NCBI GenBank assembly: GCA_016709765.1
Contig: JADJMD010000014.1
Coordinates: forward strand, 186,001 to 250,000
Origin: Ignavibacteriales bacterium
GTDB taxonomy: Bacteria; Bacteroidota; Ignavibacteria; Ignavibacteriales; Ignavibacteriaceae
Length of the DNA: 64,000 nucleotides
Reading direction: 5' to 3'
In this document: one piece after another, positions 19,235-29,043 of the stretch
Numbering within the stretch: the first letter of the stretch is position 1
How the letters are laid out: each line of letters starts with the position of its first letter
Notes under the pieces: model-generated
What the model saw: only the letters and a program-made list of their open reading frames with translations
Databases searched by the model: none
Told to the model about the DNA's origin: nothing
Position numbers and translations under genes: made by a program

Positions 19235-19277
19235 TTACAATTTTATGACAACTCTGCCTTTAAATTACATTAAATTA
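19235..19277 (+). promoter_or_regulatory. Direct-repeat promoter/operator, copy 4
   Basis: TTACAATTTTATGACAACTC, with one changed base in the first unit, ends 53 nt before the ATG at 19304. TTAAATT occupies the position of the -7/-10 box. Confidence 0.65.
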
Positions 19278-19303
19278 AAACCAGTCGATTTAAGAGGTGC
19301 TAA

Positions 19304-19594
19304 ATGAAAAGATATATTTCTGCAGTATTAATACCTTGCCTTTTGTTGCAGCTGTGTGGTTGTTATTCGCTTAGAGACATTACATTGGAGGAAATGGAAA
19401 ATCGGGAGGAACTAAAAATAACCACGAAAGATTCATCAGAATATAATTTAGTGCAGGATATTGATAAATCTAAAGTGCTTAAAAATCCAGGGGTTTACTA
19501 TTCAAATGAATGGTTACTAAATAAAGAAGCAGAGACTATAAATTTGAAAACATATCATGCTATAGAATACTATAATCAGGTTGAAGGATGGTAA
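19304..19594 (+). CDS. Small lipoprotein paralog 4, interrupted by in-frame TAA
   Basis: The leader MKRYISAVLIPCLLLQLCGC carries the lipobox. TAA at 19592-19594 ends the ORF after 96 codons. The same frame continues to TAA 19772-19774 and encodes a polar segment plus a membrane helix (LFTGITLVSISALLFLIALAGF), the family C-terminus. As in paralogs 3 and 5, one nonsense codon separates the lipid-anchored half from the membrane-helix half. Confidence 0.7.
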   Translation: MKRYISAVLIPCLLLQLCGCYSLRDITLEEMENREELKITTKDSSEYNLVQDIDKSKVLKNPGVYYSNEWLLNKEAETINLKTYHAIEYYNQVEGW

Positions 19595-19880
19595 ATTAAA
19601 GTGGAAACGCAAAATATCAGTTATGGGGAAATAAGTAATGTGGAGGTTGAGGAATTTAATTTGGGAGACACATTATTATTTACAGGGATTACACTTGTTA
19701 GTATTTCTGCTTTATTATTTCTAATAGCATTGGCTGGATTTGGCGGCTCAGGAGGTATGCATTGGCAGCAATAATTTCAAACGAAATGATCAAGTAAAGA
19801 ATAAAAGTTATTTTTTTAACAAAGATAATCTTATGGTGGGAATTAGAAGACTCTATTACCTTATTGAACTTTTAATTTTT

Positions 19881-19923
19881 TTACAATTTTATGAGAACTC
19901 TATTTAATATATCAATTATAATT
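19881..19923 (+). promoter_or_regulatory. Direct-repeat promoter/operator, copy 5
   Basis: TTACAATTTTATGAGAACTC, with TTATAAT at the -10 position. The distance from the second unit to ATG 19951 is 54 nt, which also identifies that ATG as the true start. Confidence 0.65.
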
Positions 19924-19950
19924 CTGTTGAGATTTTCAAAGAGGTCTAAT

Positions 19951-20724
19951 ATGAAAACACTTTTAGTTACTTTTTTAATAATACTCTTCGCATCAGAAAA
20001 TATTCTATTCTCTCAGGAACAATTAAAACCATTTGTTTTAAGCCCATTCATTGGTGAAAAGGTTGATCGTGTTGAAGAGTCTTATTTCAATTTATTCCCA
20101 GGAGTGACATCATTCAACGAAGCGACATTTTATTTAGATGCGGATAGTTCATTATTCATCAATGTTCAGTTTTATGAAAACAACATATTAAAAGACAGTT
20201 TAATCGGTAGTACACGCTCTGCACAATTTTTAAAAGATAAAATCAATGAGGTTATTTTAAAAGATATTAAAGAGGGAAGAGTTAAAGAATTGGAATTCAT
20301 TACTAAAAACAAAGAGAAATATGAGGGAACTGTTTATTCATTCAATGATGAGCAGATTAAATTAATTGATGATGGATTTGCCAAAGTAAATGATAATAAG
20401 AGGCAGGATGATTATATCTCATTATTAAATTATTCAAAAATTGAAAAGATGAAAATATATAGAAGCAGTACTACATTCAGTCTTTTATTTTCAATTATTG
20501 GTGCAGTCGGTGGTTGGTTTATAGGAGGTGCATTAGCGCCAGAACCGAAACCTGGTGAATTGGATTTTAGTGAGATAGGCACAGCCTTTTTGGGAGCTAC
20601 CATAGGTAGTGTAGCTGGATATTTGGTTGGAAAGACAATTCAAGTCCCTGAAGGATATGATGCTTTAGACTCTGAAACTAAAACCATTATTAAAAGAAAT
20701 AGTTTACTACCAAGTGGATTGTAA
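19951..20724 (+). CDS. Exported protein with glycine-zipper membrane segments
   Basis: The start is placed at ATG 19951 (AGAGG in front, operator spacing conserved), although the frame is open from 19891. 257 residues: a signal peptide (ends ILFSQ), a polar region, and two glycine-rich hydrophobic segments (FSIIGAVGGWFIGGAL and FLGATIGSVAGYLVGKTI) of the glycine-zipper type. No enzyme motif is seen. Lipoprotein paralog 5 follows 26 nt downstream, so both are likely in one operon. Confidence 0.7.
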   Translation: MKTLLVTFLIILFASENILFSQEQLKPFVLSPFIGEKVDRVEESYFNLFPGVTSFNEATFYLDADSSLFINVQFYENNILKDSLIGSTRSAQFLKDKINEVILKDIKEGRVKELEFITKNKEKYEGTVYSFNDEQIKLIDDGFAKVNDNKRQDDYISLLNYSKIEKMKIYRSSTTFSLLFSIIGAVGGWFIGGALAPEPKPGELDFSEIGTAFLGATIGSVAGYLVGKTIQVPEGYDALDSETKTIIKRNSLLPSGL

Positions 20725-20750
20725 TAAAATATGAAATATTGAGGTGCAAA

Positions 20751-20939
20751 ATGAAAAAATATATTTCTGCGATTTTGATACCCTGTGTTTTAATACAATT
20801 ATATGGTTGTTATTCTATGCGCGTAATTACCTCTGAACAGTTAAAAAGCTTTAAAGGTTCAAACGATATAATTATAAAAACCAATCAAAATGAAATAATG
20901 ATATACAGAAAATCGAGTGAGTTTAATCCAATGGACTAG
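20751..20939 (+). CDS. Small lipoprotein paralog 5, interrupted by in-frame TAG
   Basis: ATG 20751 follows GAGGTG; the upstream in-frame TTG at 20739 is rejected. The leader MKKYISAILIPCVLIQLYGC is followed by 42 more residues and TAG at 20937-20939. The same frame continues without a break to 21176 (VASDSSISIKTKERV, then a membrane helix ILTTALLTAGILSIIALGVA). Intact paralog 2 has Trp at the corresponding place, so a TGG to TAG change is likely. Confidence 0.7.
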   Translation: MKKYISAILIPCVLIQLYGCYSMRVITSEQLKSFKGSNDIIIKTNQNEIMIYRKSSEFNPMD

Positions 20940-21176
20940 GTGGCAAGTGATAGTTCAATTAGTATTAAAACAAAGGAACGGGTTCAGTTGGAAAATTATT
21001 ACAAGTTGGTTGATAAGTGCACAGAAATAAAATATAATGAAATAGAAAGTGTTGAAATAGAAAAATTAAATATACTCACAACAGCGTTATTGACAGCCGG
21101 AATATTGAGCATAATTGCACTTGGTGTTGCAGCTTCACAGCTATCAGGATTTCCAGAGGACGGGATTCTAAAATAA
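20940..21176 (+). pseudogene. C-terminal half of lipoprotein paralog 5
   Basis: In-frame continuation after TAG 20937-20939. It encodes the polar segment and C-terminal membrane helix seen in the intact paralogs. It could be made only by stop readthrough or re-initiation (for example at GTG 20940). Confidence 0.6.
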
Positions 21177-21218
21177 ATTCCGGGAATATCCAGAGTTATT
21201 AAAAAGTTAAATGGAGAT

Positions 21219-21249
21219 GCCCTATCAATGAAAGTTGGCAGGGGTTTTA
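21219..21249 (+). terminator. Terminator, CCCCTATCAATG family, copy 4
   Basis: GCCCTATCAATGAAAGTTGG followed by CAGGGG and TTTT. Confidence 0.8.
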
Positions 21250-21271
21250 ATTCACTTTTTTTTAAATAATT

Positions 21272-21545
21272 GGAGACATTTTGGAGACTAGTGTGAAAAT
21301 GCTTTAATTTTACTTTATTTTTAAACAATTTTTAATTTGAATCAAGTCCCTGACTCTCCGCTAAGTCCTTATATTATAAGGAGTTACGGACATATTTTTA
21401 TTATTCTGCAACCGCACGTTCTAAAAAGCAATTTTAATCCATTTTCTTACCTTTTACGAACCTATCATTAAGAATAAAATCAGAAAAGTTGATTCAATCC
21501 TCACTCTGTAATCTGTATTTATTTGATTATAGAAATAGATTACCA
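21272..21545 (+). repeat. tRNA-3'-end-like attachment repeat, copy 1
   Basis: Two 11-bp-spaced units (GGAGACATTTT at 21272, GGAGACTA at 21283) precede the 15-bp core TCCCTGACTCTCCGC (21347-21361). The perfect palindrome TCCTTATATTATAAGGA follows (21366-21382). The next about 160 bp resemble the sequence after copy 2. The core equals the T-stem and acceptor 3' strand of a tRNA-Ser (acceptor CTCTCC, discriminator G). No full tRNA is present. The remainder up to 21763 holds no recognisable gene. Confidence 0.65.
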
Positions 21546-21763
21546 ATTACGAAAAATTCTATTCAACAGCTAAGTTGATCAGATATTGTGCTATTATATA
21601 TAAACAAGAAAAACATTTTTTTTGTAGTTACGGTATCAGACGACCCAAGGGGACTCAGCAAGTTTATTAAATTACTTGAATCTATTCGCTTGAAAATTTG
21701 GTGGTCGGCGTTGAGTCACTTAATATGGGTTTATTGAAATATCTTTATAAAGATTAATAAAGT

Positions 21764-22066
21764 TCATCCAACAAATTTTCGTTTTTTAAGGTAGCGATAG
21801 ACATATTCTAAAATTAACGCAGCCAATAAAGTTATTATCGTACCATAAAAAGCACTCCGTTGTGTTTGCCACTGATAATATACTAGCACTAAAAAAACAA
21901 TTAAGAGAATTATAACATTTAGCAGGATAAAACCTTTATTACCACCATAATTATCTGCAAGGCGATAATGAGAAATTAAAACAAAAATATATATAATAGT
22001 AAAAATTGCACTTGTTATTGTCGCTATTGCACCAATATCAAAGGTGAGTGCAAAGAACAATCCCAA
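21764..22066 (-). CDS. APC-family permease, C-terminal part (frameshifted)
   Basis: Last membrane helices of the permease encoded by the next feature (ALGLFFALTFDIGAIATITSA and two more). Reading this frame backwards joins the main ORF near 22100, so both are one gene of about 423 codons split by a one-base indel. Confidence 0.75.
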   Translation of the reverse strand: MGLFFALTFDIGAIATITSAIFTIIYIFVLISHYRLADNYGGNKGFILLNVIILLIVFLVLVYYQWQTQRSAFYGTIITLLAALILEYVYRYLKKRKFVG

Positions 22067-23034
22067 TGCAGCGGTGATGTATAAACCTTCTGTACATTTG
22101 AACCAGATTGTAGTTCACCATCCTTAGCAAGAGAATAGGCGATATTTGCTCCACCATAAAGTGTAGCGTTTAAAGCAGATGATATTGAAAAGAGTGCTCC
22201 AATTGAAATTAGTATAAATCCAAAACTTCCGAGAAAAGGTTTTGCAGCAACTGCAAGTGCATTATCCTGTGCCTTTATAAGTTCAGCAATTGAAAGATTT
22301 CCTATAGCAACGAATGAAACGGCAACATAAACAAACATAACAACTGCAATGCTTATAAAAATTGCAAGAGGCACGTTCTTTTTTGGATTTGTCATATTTT
22401 CCGATGCATTTGTTACAAGTCCAAAACCCATATAAGAGAGAAAAAAGACAACTGCTGCAGAGAGTGTGCCATTCAAACCATCTGCACTAAGAGAGGGAAC
22501 AATATAATCGTGGTTTATTTGTAGAAATCCTAACAAAATAAACACTCCTAAAATGGAAAGCTTTATTAGTACAATATAAAATTCTAATCTACCCACAGCC
22601 TTACTCCCCAGTGAATTAATAGCTGTAAAAAAAGCTATTAATAACACTTCTGTTATGCCCAGAGATAAATGCGAAACACTAATGCTTAGCAAGGGAAGGA
22701 AATAACCTGCAAATCCTTTTGCGAACAAAGAGATTGAAACAACATAACTCAACCACATTAATATAGCTAATGCTCCGGTAACAATATTGTCTCCAATTCC
22801 TTGAAGTATAAAAGCTATTGGGCCTGCATTGGATATTATTTTGCCGCCAAGTTTTGCATAAGAATAAGCGACTAACAAAGCAAATATTCCTGAAAGAATA
22901 AAAGCCTCAGGCAAATTTTGACCTGCAATTTTTGCACCTACACCAAAAATTGAGAATATACTTGCTCCAATCATCGTTCCCACCGCCATCGCAACAGCTT
23001 GCCAGAGCCCTATCTTTTTATTCTTTGATTCCAA
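22024..23034 (-). CDS. APC-superfamily amino-acid permease, main part
   Basis: A multi-spanning membrane protein opening with the typical APC signature GLWQAVAMAVGTMIGASIFS and containing about nine helices, with a cytoplasmic LAKDGELQ loop. It predicts a proton-coupled amino-acid or amine transporter. The start is TTG at 23034. The frame is lost near 22100, after which the last helices continue in another frame. It is third in a minus-strand set with a P-type H+-ATPase and a HEAT protein, which suggests that the ATPase supplies the gradient used here. Confidence 0.85.
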   Translation of the reverse strand: MESKNKKIGLWQAVAMAVGTMIGASIFSIFGVGAKIAGQNLPEAFILSGIFALLVAYSYAKLGGKIISNAGPIAFILQGIGDNIVTGALAILMWLSYVVSISLFAKGFAGYFLPLLSISVSHLSLGITEVLLIAFFTAINSLGSKAVGRLEFYIVLIKLSILGVFILLGFLQINHDYIVPSLSADGLNGTLSAAVVFFLSYMGFGLVTNASENMTNPKKNVPLAIFISIAVVMFVYVAVSFVAIGNLSIAELIKAQDNALAVAAKPFLGSFGFILISIGALFSISSALNATLYGGANIAYSLAKDGELQSGSNVQKVYTSPLHWDCSLHSPLILVQ

Positions 23035-23110
23035 TACAATACTTATATAAGTTTTTTATATCTTATCAATTAAGCCTGATTATGTTATCTGTTGATGAAA
23101 GAACATTTCT

Positions 23111-23629
23111 TTAGGATTTAAGACCATTCAATATTTCATAAGCCAAAGGTTTAACACTATCTACCCAATCTGGGGTTCTGAGTGATGCTAATAATTTATC
23201 AATTGGAAATCCTTTTGGAAGCTCTTTATTTTCTCTAAGATCAAAAAAGACATGGTGTGCCCCTTCTAAAAGCAGAACGGAATCAGATTCTTGTTCAAGC
23301 ATTTTAAGAAGTGGCCTAATAGAAAGTGACCCTAATTTAATAAGTCCTTTTGCTGCTATCCAGCGAACATCGCCTTTATCATCCTCTAATGCTTGAATTA
23401 ATAAAGGTATAGAGACAGGATCCCCGATTTCTTCAAGGGTTTTTATTGCTTCCCAACGATAAATGTGTTTAGGGTGAGATAGTAATTCCATTAAAAAGTC
23501 TATAGATCCTCTACCTATTTTAACTAATGCTTTTCTTGCTTTTTCTCGTTCGATTCCATTATCGCTACCAAGTTTAATAATCAATTCATGCAGTTCAGAA
23601 TCTTTATATTTCTTATTTTTGCTTTCCAT
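23111..23629 (-). CDS. HEAT-repeat protein
   Basis: 172 residues of PBS-lyase/HEAT-like helical repeats (KARKALVKIGRGSIDFL, RWEAIKTLEEIGDPVSIPLL, RWIAAKGLIKLG). No signal peptide, so it is cytoplasmic. The repeats form a binding scaffold. It sits 20 nt downstream of the P-type ATPase and upstream of the permease, so it may regulate or assemble one of them; this is inferred from position only. Confidence 0.8.
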   Translation of the reverse strand: MESKNKKYKDSELHELIIKLGSDNGIEREKARKALVKIGRGSIDFLMELLSHPKHIYRWEAIKTLEEIGDPVSIPLLIQALEDDKGDVRWIAAKGLIKLGSLSIRPLLKMLEQESDSVLLLEGAHHVFFDLRENKELPKGFPIDKLLASLRTPDWVDSVKPLAYEILNGLKS

Positions 23630-23649
23630 TTTTTATCCCTTAATTATAT

Positions 23650-26103
23650 CTATTTGTAAAATTTTATATCCTTATGATCTAATAATTTATAAATTCTAAC
23701 TTTCAAAAAGTCAGTTATTAAAAATGCTGTTATTGCGTATCCCCAAACCAGTAAAGCTAAATTCCAAGAAATTGGCGTGATAAACCAGCCATAAACTGCA
23801 ACAAAGGTTGCAAGTAATTTAGTTATAACTGCAGACCAAAATAGAACTGCGCTTGGCTTAATTGACCAGAATGGGCCACGAGTTCTTGTTAAAAAAATTG
23901 TTAAGTGACCTGCAACAGCTAATTTTAAAAATATAAAAGACTGCACTGCTTCTTTTGATAAATGAAGAACTTCTTGCCCGATGTAGAATATTCCAAAGGA
24001 ACTTATTACACCTATTAATCCTAAGAATGTAGCCATACTCAAGACAACTCTCATATCCCATCGTTCTGGCTCCTGAGAATATTTCACATTATCGTATGCA
24101 ATTGCCATAATAGGAGCATCATTAAACAAGGCAAGCAAAACTATCATTATTGCAGTAACAGGATAAAAATTAAATACAATTATTGCAAGAGTTATAAATA
24201 AGAGTACGCGGATAGTTTCAGCAATTCTGTATATAGCATAACTATTCATTCGTTGAAAAATTTTACGACTTTCTTTTAACGCATCAATAATTACTGAAAG
24301 CCCCGGCAATGTAAGAACGATATCTGCTGCTGATTTTGCGGCATCAGTAGCACCGGCTACTGCAATTCCTACATCAGCTTTTTTTAAAGCCGGAGAATCG
24401 TTAACTCCGTCGCCAGTCATGCCAACAATATGTTTTCTCTCCTGAAGTAGTTCAACTATTCTATATTTGTGTTCCGGAAAAACCTGAGCAAAGCCTTCGG
24501 CTTTTTCTACAATTGCGCCTGCTTCTTTATCGGGCTTATCTAAAAATGCTGCAGCTTCCAGTATATTATTCTTAAGATTAACCTTTTGAGCAATTTGTTT
24601 TGCGATAGCGGTATGATCACCTGTTATCATCTTAACATCAACACCCATCCCCTGCGCAGTTTTAATTGTTGCAGCAGAATCTTCTCTAGGCGGATCGAAA
24701 AGTGGAATCAATCCAACGTATTGCCATTTACCTTGCTCATTTGTTCTCGCTGTACCAAGAGTTCGAAAACCTTTTGCAGCAAATTGATCAATCTTTTGAC
24801 TGATTAGGGCTGTGGCTTTTTCTTTATCTGCAGCTTCCATTAATGCTGTTATTACTTGAGGAGCACCTTTAGTAATTTTAAAAGATTTATTATCCTTATC
24901 AGTAATTGTAACTTCGCTTCTTTTTATAACCGGATCAAAAGGTTTAAAGTCTTTGACTTGATAAGAACTTAGTTTTTCTGAAACCGTTTTAATAGATTTA
25001 GCTTTTTCAATTATTGCGGTATCAATCGGATCTTTATCTTCTTCCCGCGAAGCAAGCGATGCGTAAACTAGGACATCATCAGACGTAAAACCCTCGAATG
25101 CTTTGACATCTGCAAGAGTCAATTCGTTTTTTGTTATCGTCCCTGTTTTATCTGAACATAGAATATCCATTCCGGCCATTTCTTCGATTGCAACCAGCTT
25201 ACTTACAATAGCTTTCTTTTTTGCTAGTACTGATGCACCGACAGCCATAGTTACAGATAAAACTGCAGGTAACGCAACAGGGATAGCGGCAATTGTTAGA
25301 ACTAATGCAAACTGAAGTGTCGCAAAAAAACTCTCGTGCCTGTAGAATGATACCATAAAAATAATAGCGACCATAAAAGCAGCAAGAACAATAAGGTAGT
25401 TACCAATCTTAATTACTGCTTTTTGAAAGTGGCTGATTGTCCTGGCTTCTGCAACAAGTTTCGCTGTTTTGCCGAAGAAAGTATTTAAACCCGTTGCTAC
25501 AACTAAACCGTTCATTTCACCCTGGCGGATTACAGAACCTGAATAGGCTAAATCTGATTTGTGTTTTTCGACGGGAAGTGATTCGCCTGTTAAAGCAGAT
25601 TCATCTATTGAAAGATAATCACCGGAAAAGAGTTTTAAATCTGCTGGAATAATATCACCTAATCGAACTCGTACAACATCTCCGGGCACAAGCTCTCTTG
25701 CTAACATTTCGCTCCACTTTCCATCACGAAATACTTTTGCGTTAAGTGCAAGTTTTTTCTTTAATAAACTTATCGCATCATCTGCCTTGTATTCCTGCCA
25801 AAACCCAACTATTGCATTTAAGAAGAGCAAGGCAAAAATTACCCAAAAGTCTTCCCAGTGATTTATAATTGCGGATAAAATTGCAGCAACTTCAATCATC
25901 CAGGGAATTGGACCCCAGAAGTAACTCAAAAACTTAACAACAGGATTTACTTTTTTTTCTGAAATTTCATTGTATCCATAATCTTTGATAAGATTAGTTG
26001 CTGCTGAATTTGAAATTCCTTTTTCAGTCGAGGAGAATTTCTCGAATAATTTTTCTATGGATTGTATTTTGATTTCGGAAATATCTAATATGGTTCTACT
26101 CAT
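23650..26103 (-). CDS. P-type H+-ATPase (P3A, plasma-membrane type)
   Basis: 817 residues with all P-type hallmarks: TGES in the actuator domain, the phosphorylation motif CSDKTGTITKNEL (Asp acceptor), KGAPQ in the nucleotide domain, and GDGVNDSPALKKADVGIAV in the hinge. The PVALPAVLSVTMAVGA membrane helix and overall length match the proton-pumping P3A group rather than Ca or heavy-metal pumps, and there is no N-terminal metal-binding domain. It is expected to export protons from the cytoplasm at the cost of ATP. First gene of the minus-strand set with the HEAT protein and permease. Confidence 0.93.
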   Translation of the reverse strand: MSRTILDISEIKIQSIEKLFEKFSSTEKGISNSAATNLIKDYGYNEISEKKVNPVVKFLSYFWGPIPWMIEVAAILSAIINHWEDFWVIFALLFLNAIVGFWQEYKADDAISLLKKKLALNAKVFRDGKWSEMLARELVPGDVVRVRLGDIIPADLKLFSGDYLSIDESALTGESLPVEKHKSDLAYSGSVIRQGEMNGLVVATGLNTFFGKTAKLVAEARTISHFQKAVIKIGNYLIVLAAFMVAIIFMVSFYRHESFFATLQFALVLTIAAIPVALPAVLSVTMAVGASVLAKKKAIVSKLVAIEEMAGMDILCSDKTGTITKNELTLADVKAFEGFTSDDVLVYASLASREEDKDPIDTAIIEKAKSIKTVSEKLSSYQVKDFKPFDPVIKRSEVTITDKDNKSFKITKGAPQVITALMEAADKEKATALISQKIDQFAAKGFRTLGTARTNEQGKWQYVGLIPLFDPPREDSAATIKTAQGMGVDVKMITGDHTAIAKQIAQKVNLKNNILEAAAFLDKPDKEAGAIVEKAEGFAQVFPEHKYRIVELLQERKHIVGMTGDGVNDSPALKKADVGIAVAGATDAAKSAADIVLTLPGLSVIIDALKESRKIFQRMNSYAIYRIAETIRVLLFITLAIIVFNFYPVTAIMIVLLALFNDAPIMAIAYDNVKYSQEPERWDMRVVLSMATFLGLIGVISSFGIFYIGQEVLHLSKEAVQSFIFLKLAVAGHLTIFLTRTRGPFWSIKPSAVLFWSAVITKLLATFVAVYGWFITPISWNLALLVWGYAITAFLITDFLKVRIYKLLDHKDIKFYK

Positions 26104-26932
26104 TTTAGTTCTTCCTCATTATTACGCATAACTAATACTTATAATGAATGGTATTCACTTGATTATTGGCCATTCCAGATTTAATTAATTCTAATATCAT
26201 TTTAGATTTTTTCACTAATTTTTAAAAATAATATTAATAAAAGATTTATTTTTTCTTTTTGTAACATATTAAGATAAAGTGAATACTAATACCACATTTT
26301 AACCTCTGTGCATATTAGGAATCAATTTCAAAATAAAACTTCTCGTAAACTCCCTATTTTTTTTATTTAGTTTTTCCAGTTTTGGATTGGTTCCCTCTTT
26401 AGTAAAATATTTGTACTAAAGTGTTATACATAATTACAGACTAAAACTAAAATTAAATAATTAAATGTTCAACGATTTTGTATCAGTCATTATTAATATT
26501 TGGCAACTCTTTTAGAGATGCTTTTGATGCGTCGTTTAAAGAGTTTTTTTCCTATAAGTCAGTTTTATTTATGATAAAAAAATACAAACTCAATTCTATA
26601 TAGGAAATCGGATTTACCTGAGAATGAGTTTGCAGTTAATCTGATAATTGACAAGGGCAAGTACATTAACCGGTACCTGACTTTAAGAATGGCTTTGAAC
26701 TTAATTTTTATTTCTTTTTTATGATGTTTCCCACATCAGGATTTGTTGTTAATTGAATATACTTGATAATTAATTACACTTGCCAATTAACTACGCCAAT
26801 CATTAATCATAAGAATATTTAGTTGTTTATATATCCTGCTGGGAAATATTTTTATCTTTTTTCTCATATCCCTTAATAAAACAAATCAATTTATTATTTT
26901 TATTAATACCTCTCTGTTTTTTATTCTAAATA
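26104..26932. other. Noncoding stretch between divergent genes
   Basis: About 830 bp of AT-rich DNA between the H+-ATPase and the glycosidase, which are transcribed away from each other. I see no ORF with a ribosome site, no RNA gene and no repeat shared with other parts of the window. It presumably holds both promoters. Confidence 0.5.
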
Positions 26933-26945
26933 TTGTGGAGTTACT

Positions 26946-29041
26946 ATGAAAATCAGGATTTTCTTCTTACAATTTTTCTTTTTACAGCACTTATTTATGC
27001 CGGTTCACTAGACAGTGTCCGTGTTGGACCAGGCGTGATTCAATATCATCAAGTAATTGATTCAGGTCCCTGGAATATTAATGTTATAAAGATTGATATT
27101 CAAAACTCTTGGTTAAAACTTCAATCAGTCAAATCTGGTGATAAACTAACTGCTTTTGAAAAGACATCTTCAATGGCAGCTCGAAACAATTATGAGGAAC
27201 ACAGAGTTGTGGCCGCAATCAACGGTGATTTTTATAATACGAGTACTGGTGAGCAGGTAGGAACACAGATTGCAAACGGTGAACTGCTGAAAGTTACAAG
27301 TGATTGGTTAAACGTTGCTTTAGATGTTAATAAAAATCCAATGATTGGATTACAGAGCTTTTCAGGTTCTGTAATAACAAGCGACAGTATAAAAATTATT
27401 TCCGGTGTAAATAAAATTCGTAATACAGACGAATTGATTATCTACAATTCCTTCATGGGCACAACTACTTCAACCAATCAATTTGGAACTGAAGTTCGAG
27501 TTATCCCAATAGATAACTGGCTCGTTAACGACACAATCAGGTGTATTATTGATACAGTAGTGTCAGGTGTCGGCAATATCTCTATCGGGACAAACAAAGC
27601 TGTACTTTCCGGTCACGGAATATCAAGCGCATTTTTAGTCAACAATCTATTTAAAGATGATACAATAAAAATTGTCTTAAACTTGAATCCTGCATTACCA
27701 AAACTTGAGCAACTTATAGGTGGAAATACATGGCTCGTAAAAGATGGAACTGCAAATCCTGATAATGGTGACCGTCATCCTCGCACGTCTGTTGGATTCA
27801 ACGAAGATTCAACCCAATTTTATATGTTTGTTGTTGACGGAAGACAGCCTGGACTAAGCGTTGGAATGTCTTACAAAGAACTAGGTGATTATATGAAATT
27901 GTGGGGAGTACATCAGGGTTTGAATCTTGATGGTGGAGGATCATCTACTATGGTTGTAAGAGGAGCGGTAGTTAATAGCCCCTCTGATATTGGCGGCGAG
28001 AGATCTGTTGCGAATAGTCTTCTATTAATCAGTACTGCACCAACAGGGCCACTAGCACATATAAGAATTCAACCAGAAGAGATTTATACCCTTGGGGGTT
28101 CTAATGTTAATCTTACTGCTTCTGGATTTGATCAGTATTTTAATCCTGTAAGCATTACCTCTGGTAGTCTTTTCTGGAGTTGTGATCCAGCAATAGGCAA
28201 CATCACTCAAAACGGAGTATTTACAGCATCGTTCGATACAGTATCGGGGTACATTTACTCTTCTGTTGGTGATATTTATGATTCGGCATTGGTGCATCTT
28301 ACCAAGATTTCGCAGATTACTTTAGAACCAAATCCAGTAATTCTGCAATCCGGACAGTCACAGCAAATGACAGCAACTGCGTATGACAATTATAATAATG
28401 TTATCCTTCTTCAACAGACTGATTTTCAATGGTCGGTTGTGGGCGATCTTGGCAGTATAACATCAAGCGGATATTTTACTGCTACAAATACAGGCAGTGG
28501 AGAGATAATTGCTAAGATTGATACAATCATTGGCGCAGCATCTCTTACTGTAGGAACATCTGCCACAATAATTATAGATGATTTTTCTGATCTTTCCGGA
28601 TACACTCTTACCGGGACAAAAGTAAATTTGCCGCAATGCAGTTTCGTTTATGATAATACAAATTTTATTTCTGCCCCATCTTCAGGAAAACTTAATTACA
28701 GCCTGACCACCGGTGGAACCAGCGCTTTATATTTGAACAAAGAAATTCAGATTTCCGGTACGCCTGAAAAACTGAGCATTCAGGTTTACGGTGATGGCAA
28801 AAATCATTGGCTGCGCGGTGAATTTAAAGATCTTGATAACGAAATATTCTTAATCAATTTTACATCCGCTGATCCTGGTATTGATTGGATAAATATGTGG
28901 AAATATATTGAAGTGAACCTGAGCGACGCTGTTCCTAGCTGGGTTAACCCAAATGCGATTCTTACATTTCCGATTAAGTGGACCCGAACTTATCTTGTCG
29001 AAACAGATGATACTAAAAAGATGATGGTGCAATATCCTTAG
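26946..29041 (+). CDS. Phosphodiester glycosidase (NAGPA-like), main part
   Basis: The natural start is ATG 26946 after GGAG, but the signal peptide continues in another frame (LLTIFLFTALIYAG), so one T is probably missing near 26960. The mature part is a NAGPA/DUF2233 domain: VVAAINGDFYN, GDRHPRTSVGF, MFVVDGRQPG and LNLDGGGSSTMVV are its signature segments (about residues 30-370). Ig-like domains and a beta-sandwich follow. The family removes N-acetylglucosamine-1-phosphodiester caps or acts on exopolysaccharide. The frame is lost again in A5 at 29015-29019, just before the sorting domain. Confidence 0.85.
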
Positions 29042-29043
29042 AT

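Noticed and set aside
14590..19923. TGACA direct repeats read as further integrase arm sites, making 14.6-21.3 kb a gene-cassette array
   Set aside because: They share the 11-bp period with the att-like repeats, but lack the TCCCTGACTCTCCGC core and sit at a fixed 53-54 nt from start codons with a -10-like box, which fits promoters better.
21366..21382. Integron attC site
   Set aside because: The palindrome after the core has no GTTRRRY core site or paired R/L boxes, and no IntI gene is present.
23034..23629. Shared N-terminus MESKNKK in the permease and HEAT proteins as sign of duplication
   Set aside because: Codons differ and similarity ends after seven residues; coincidence in a Lys-rich leader is enough.
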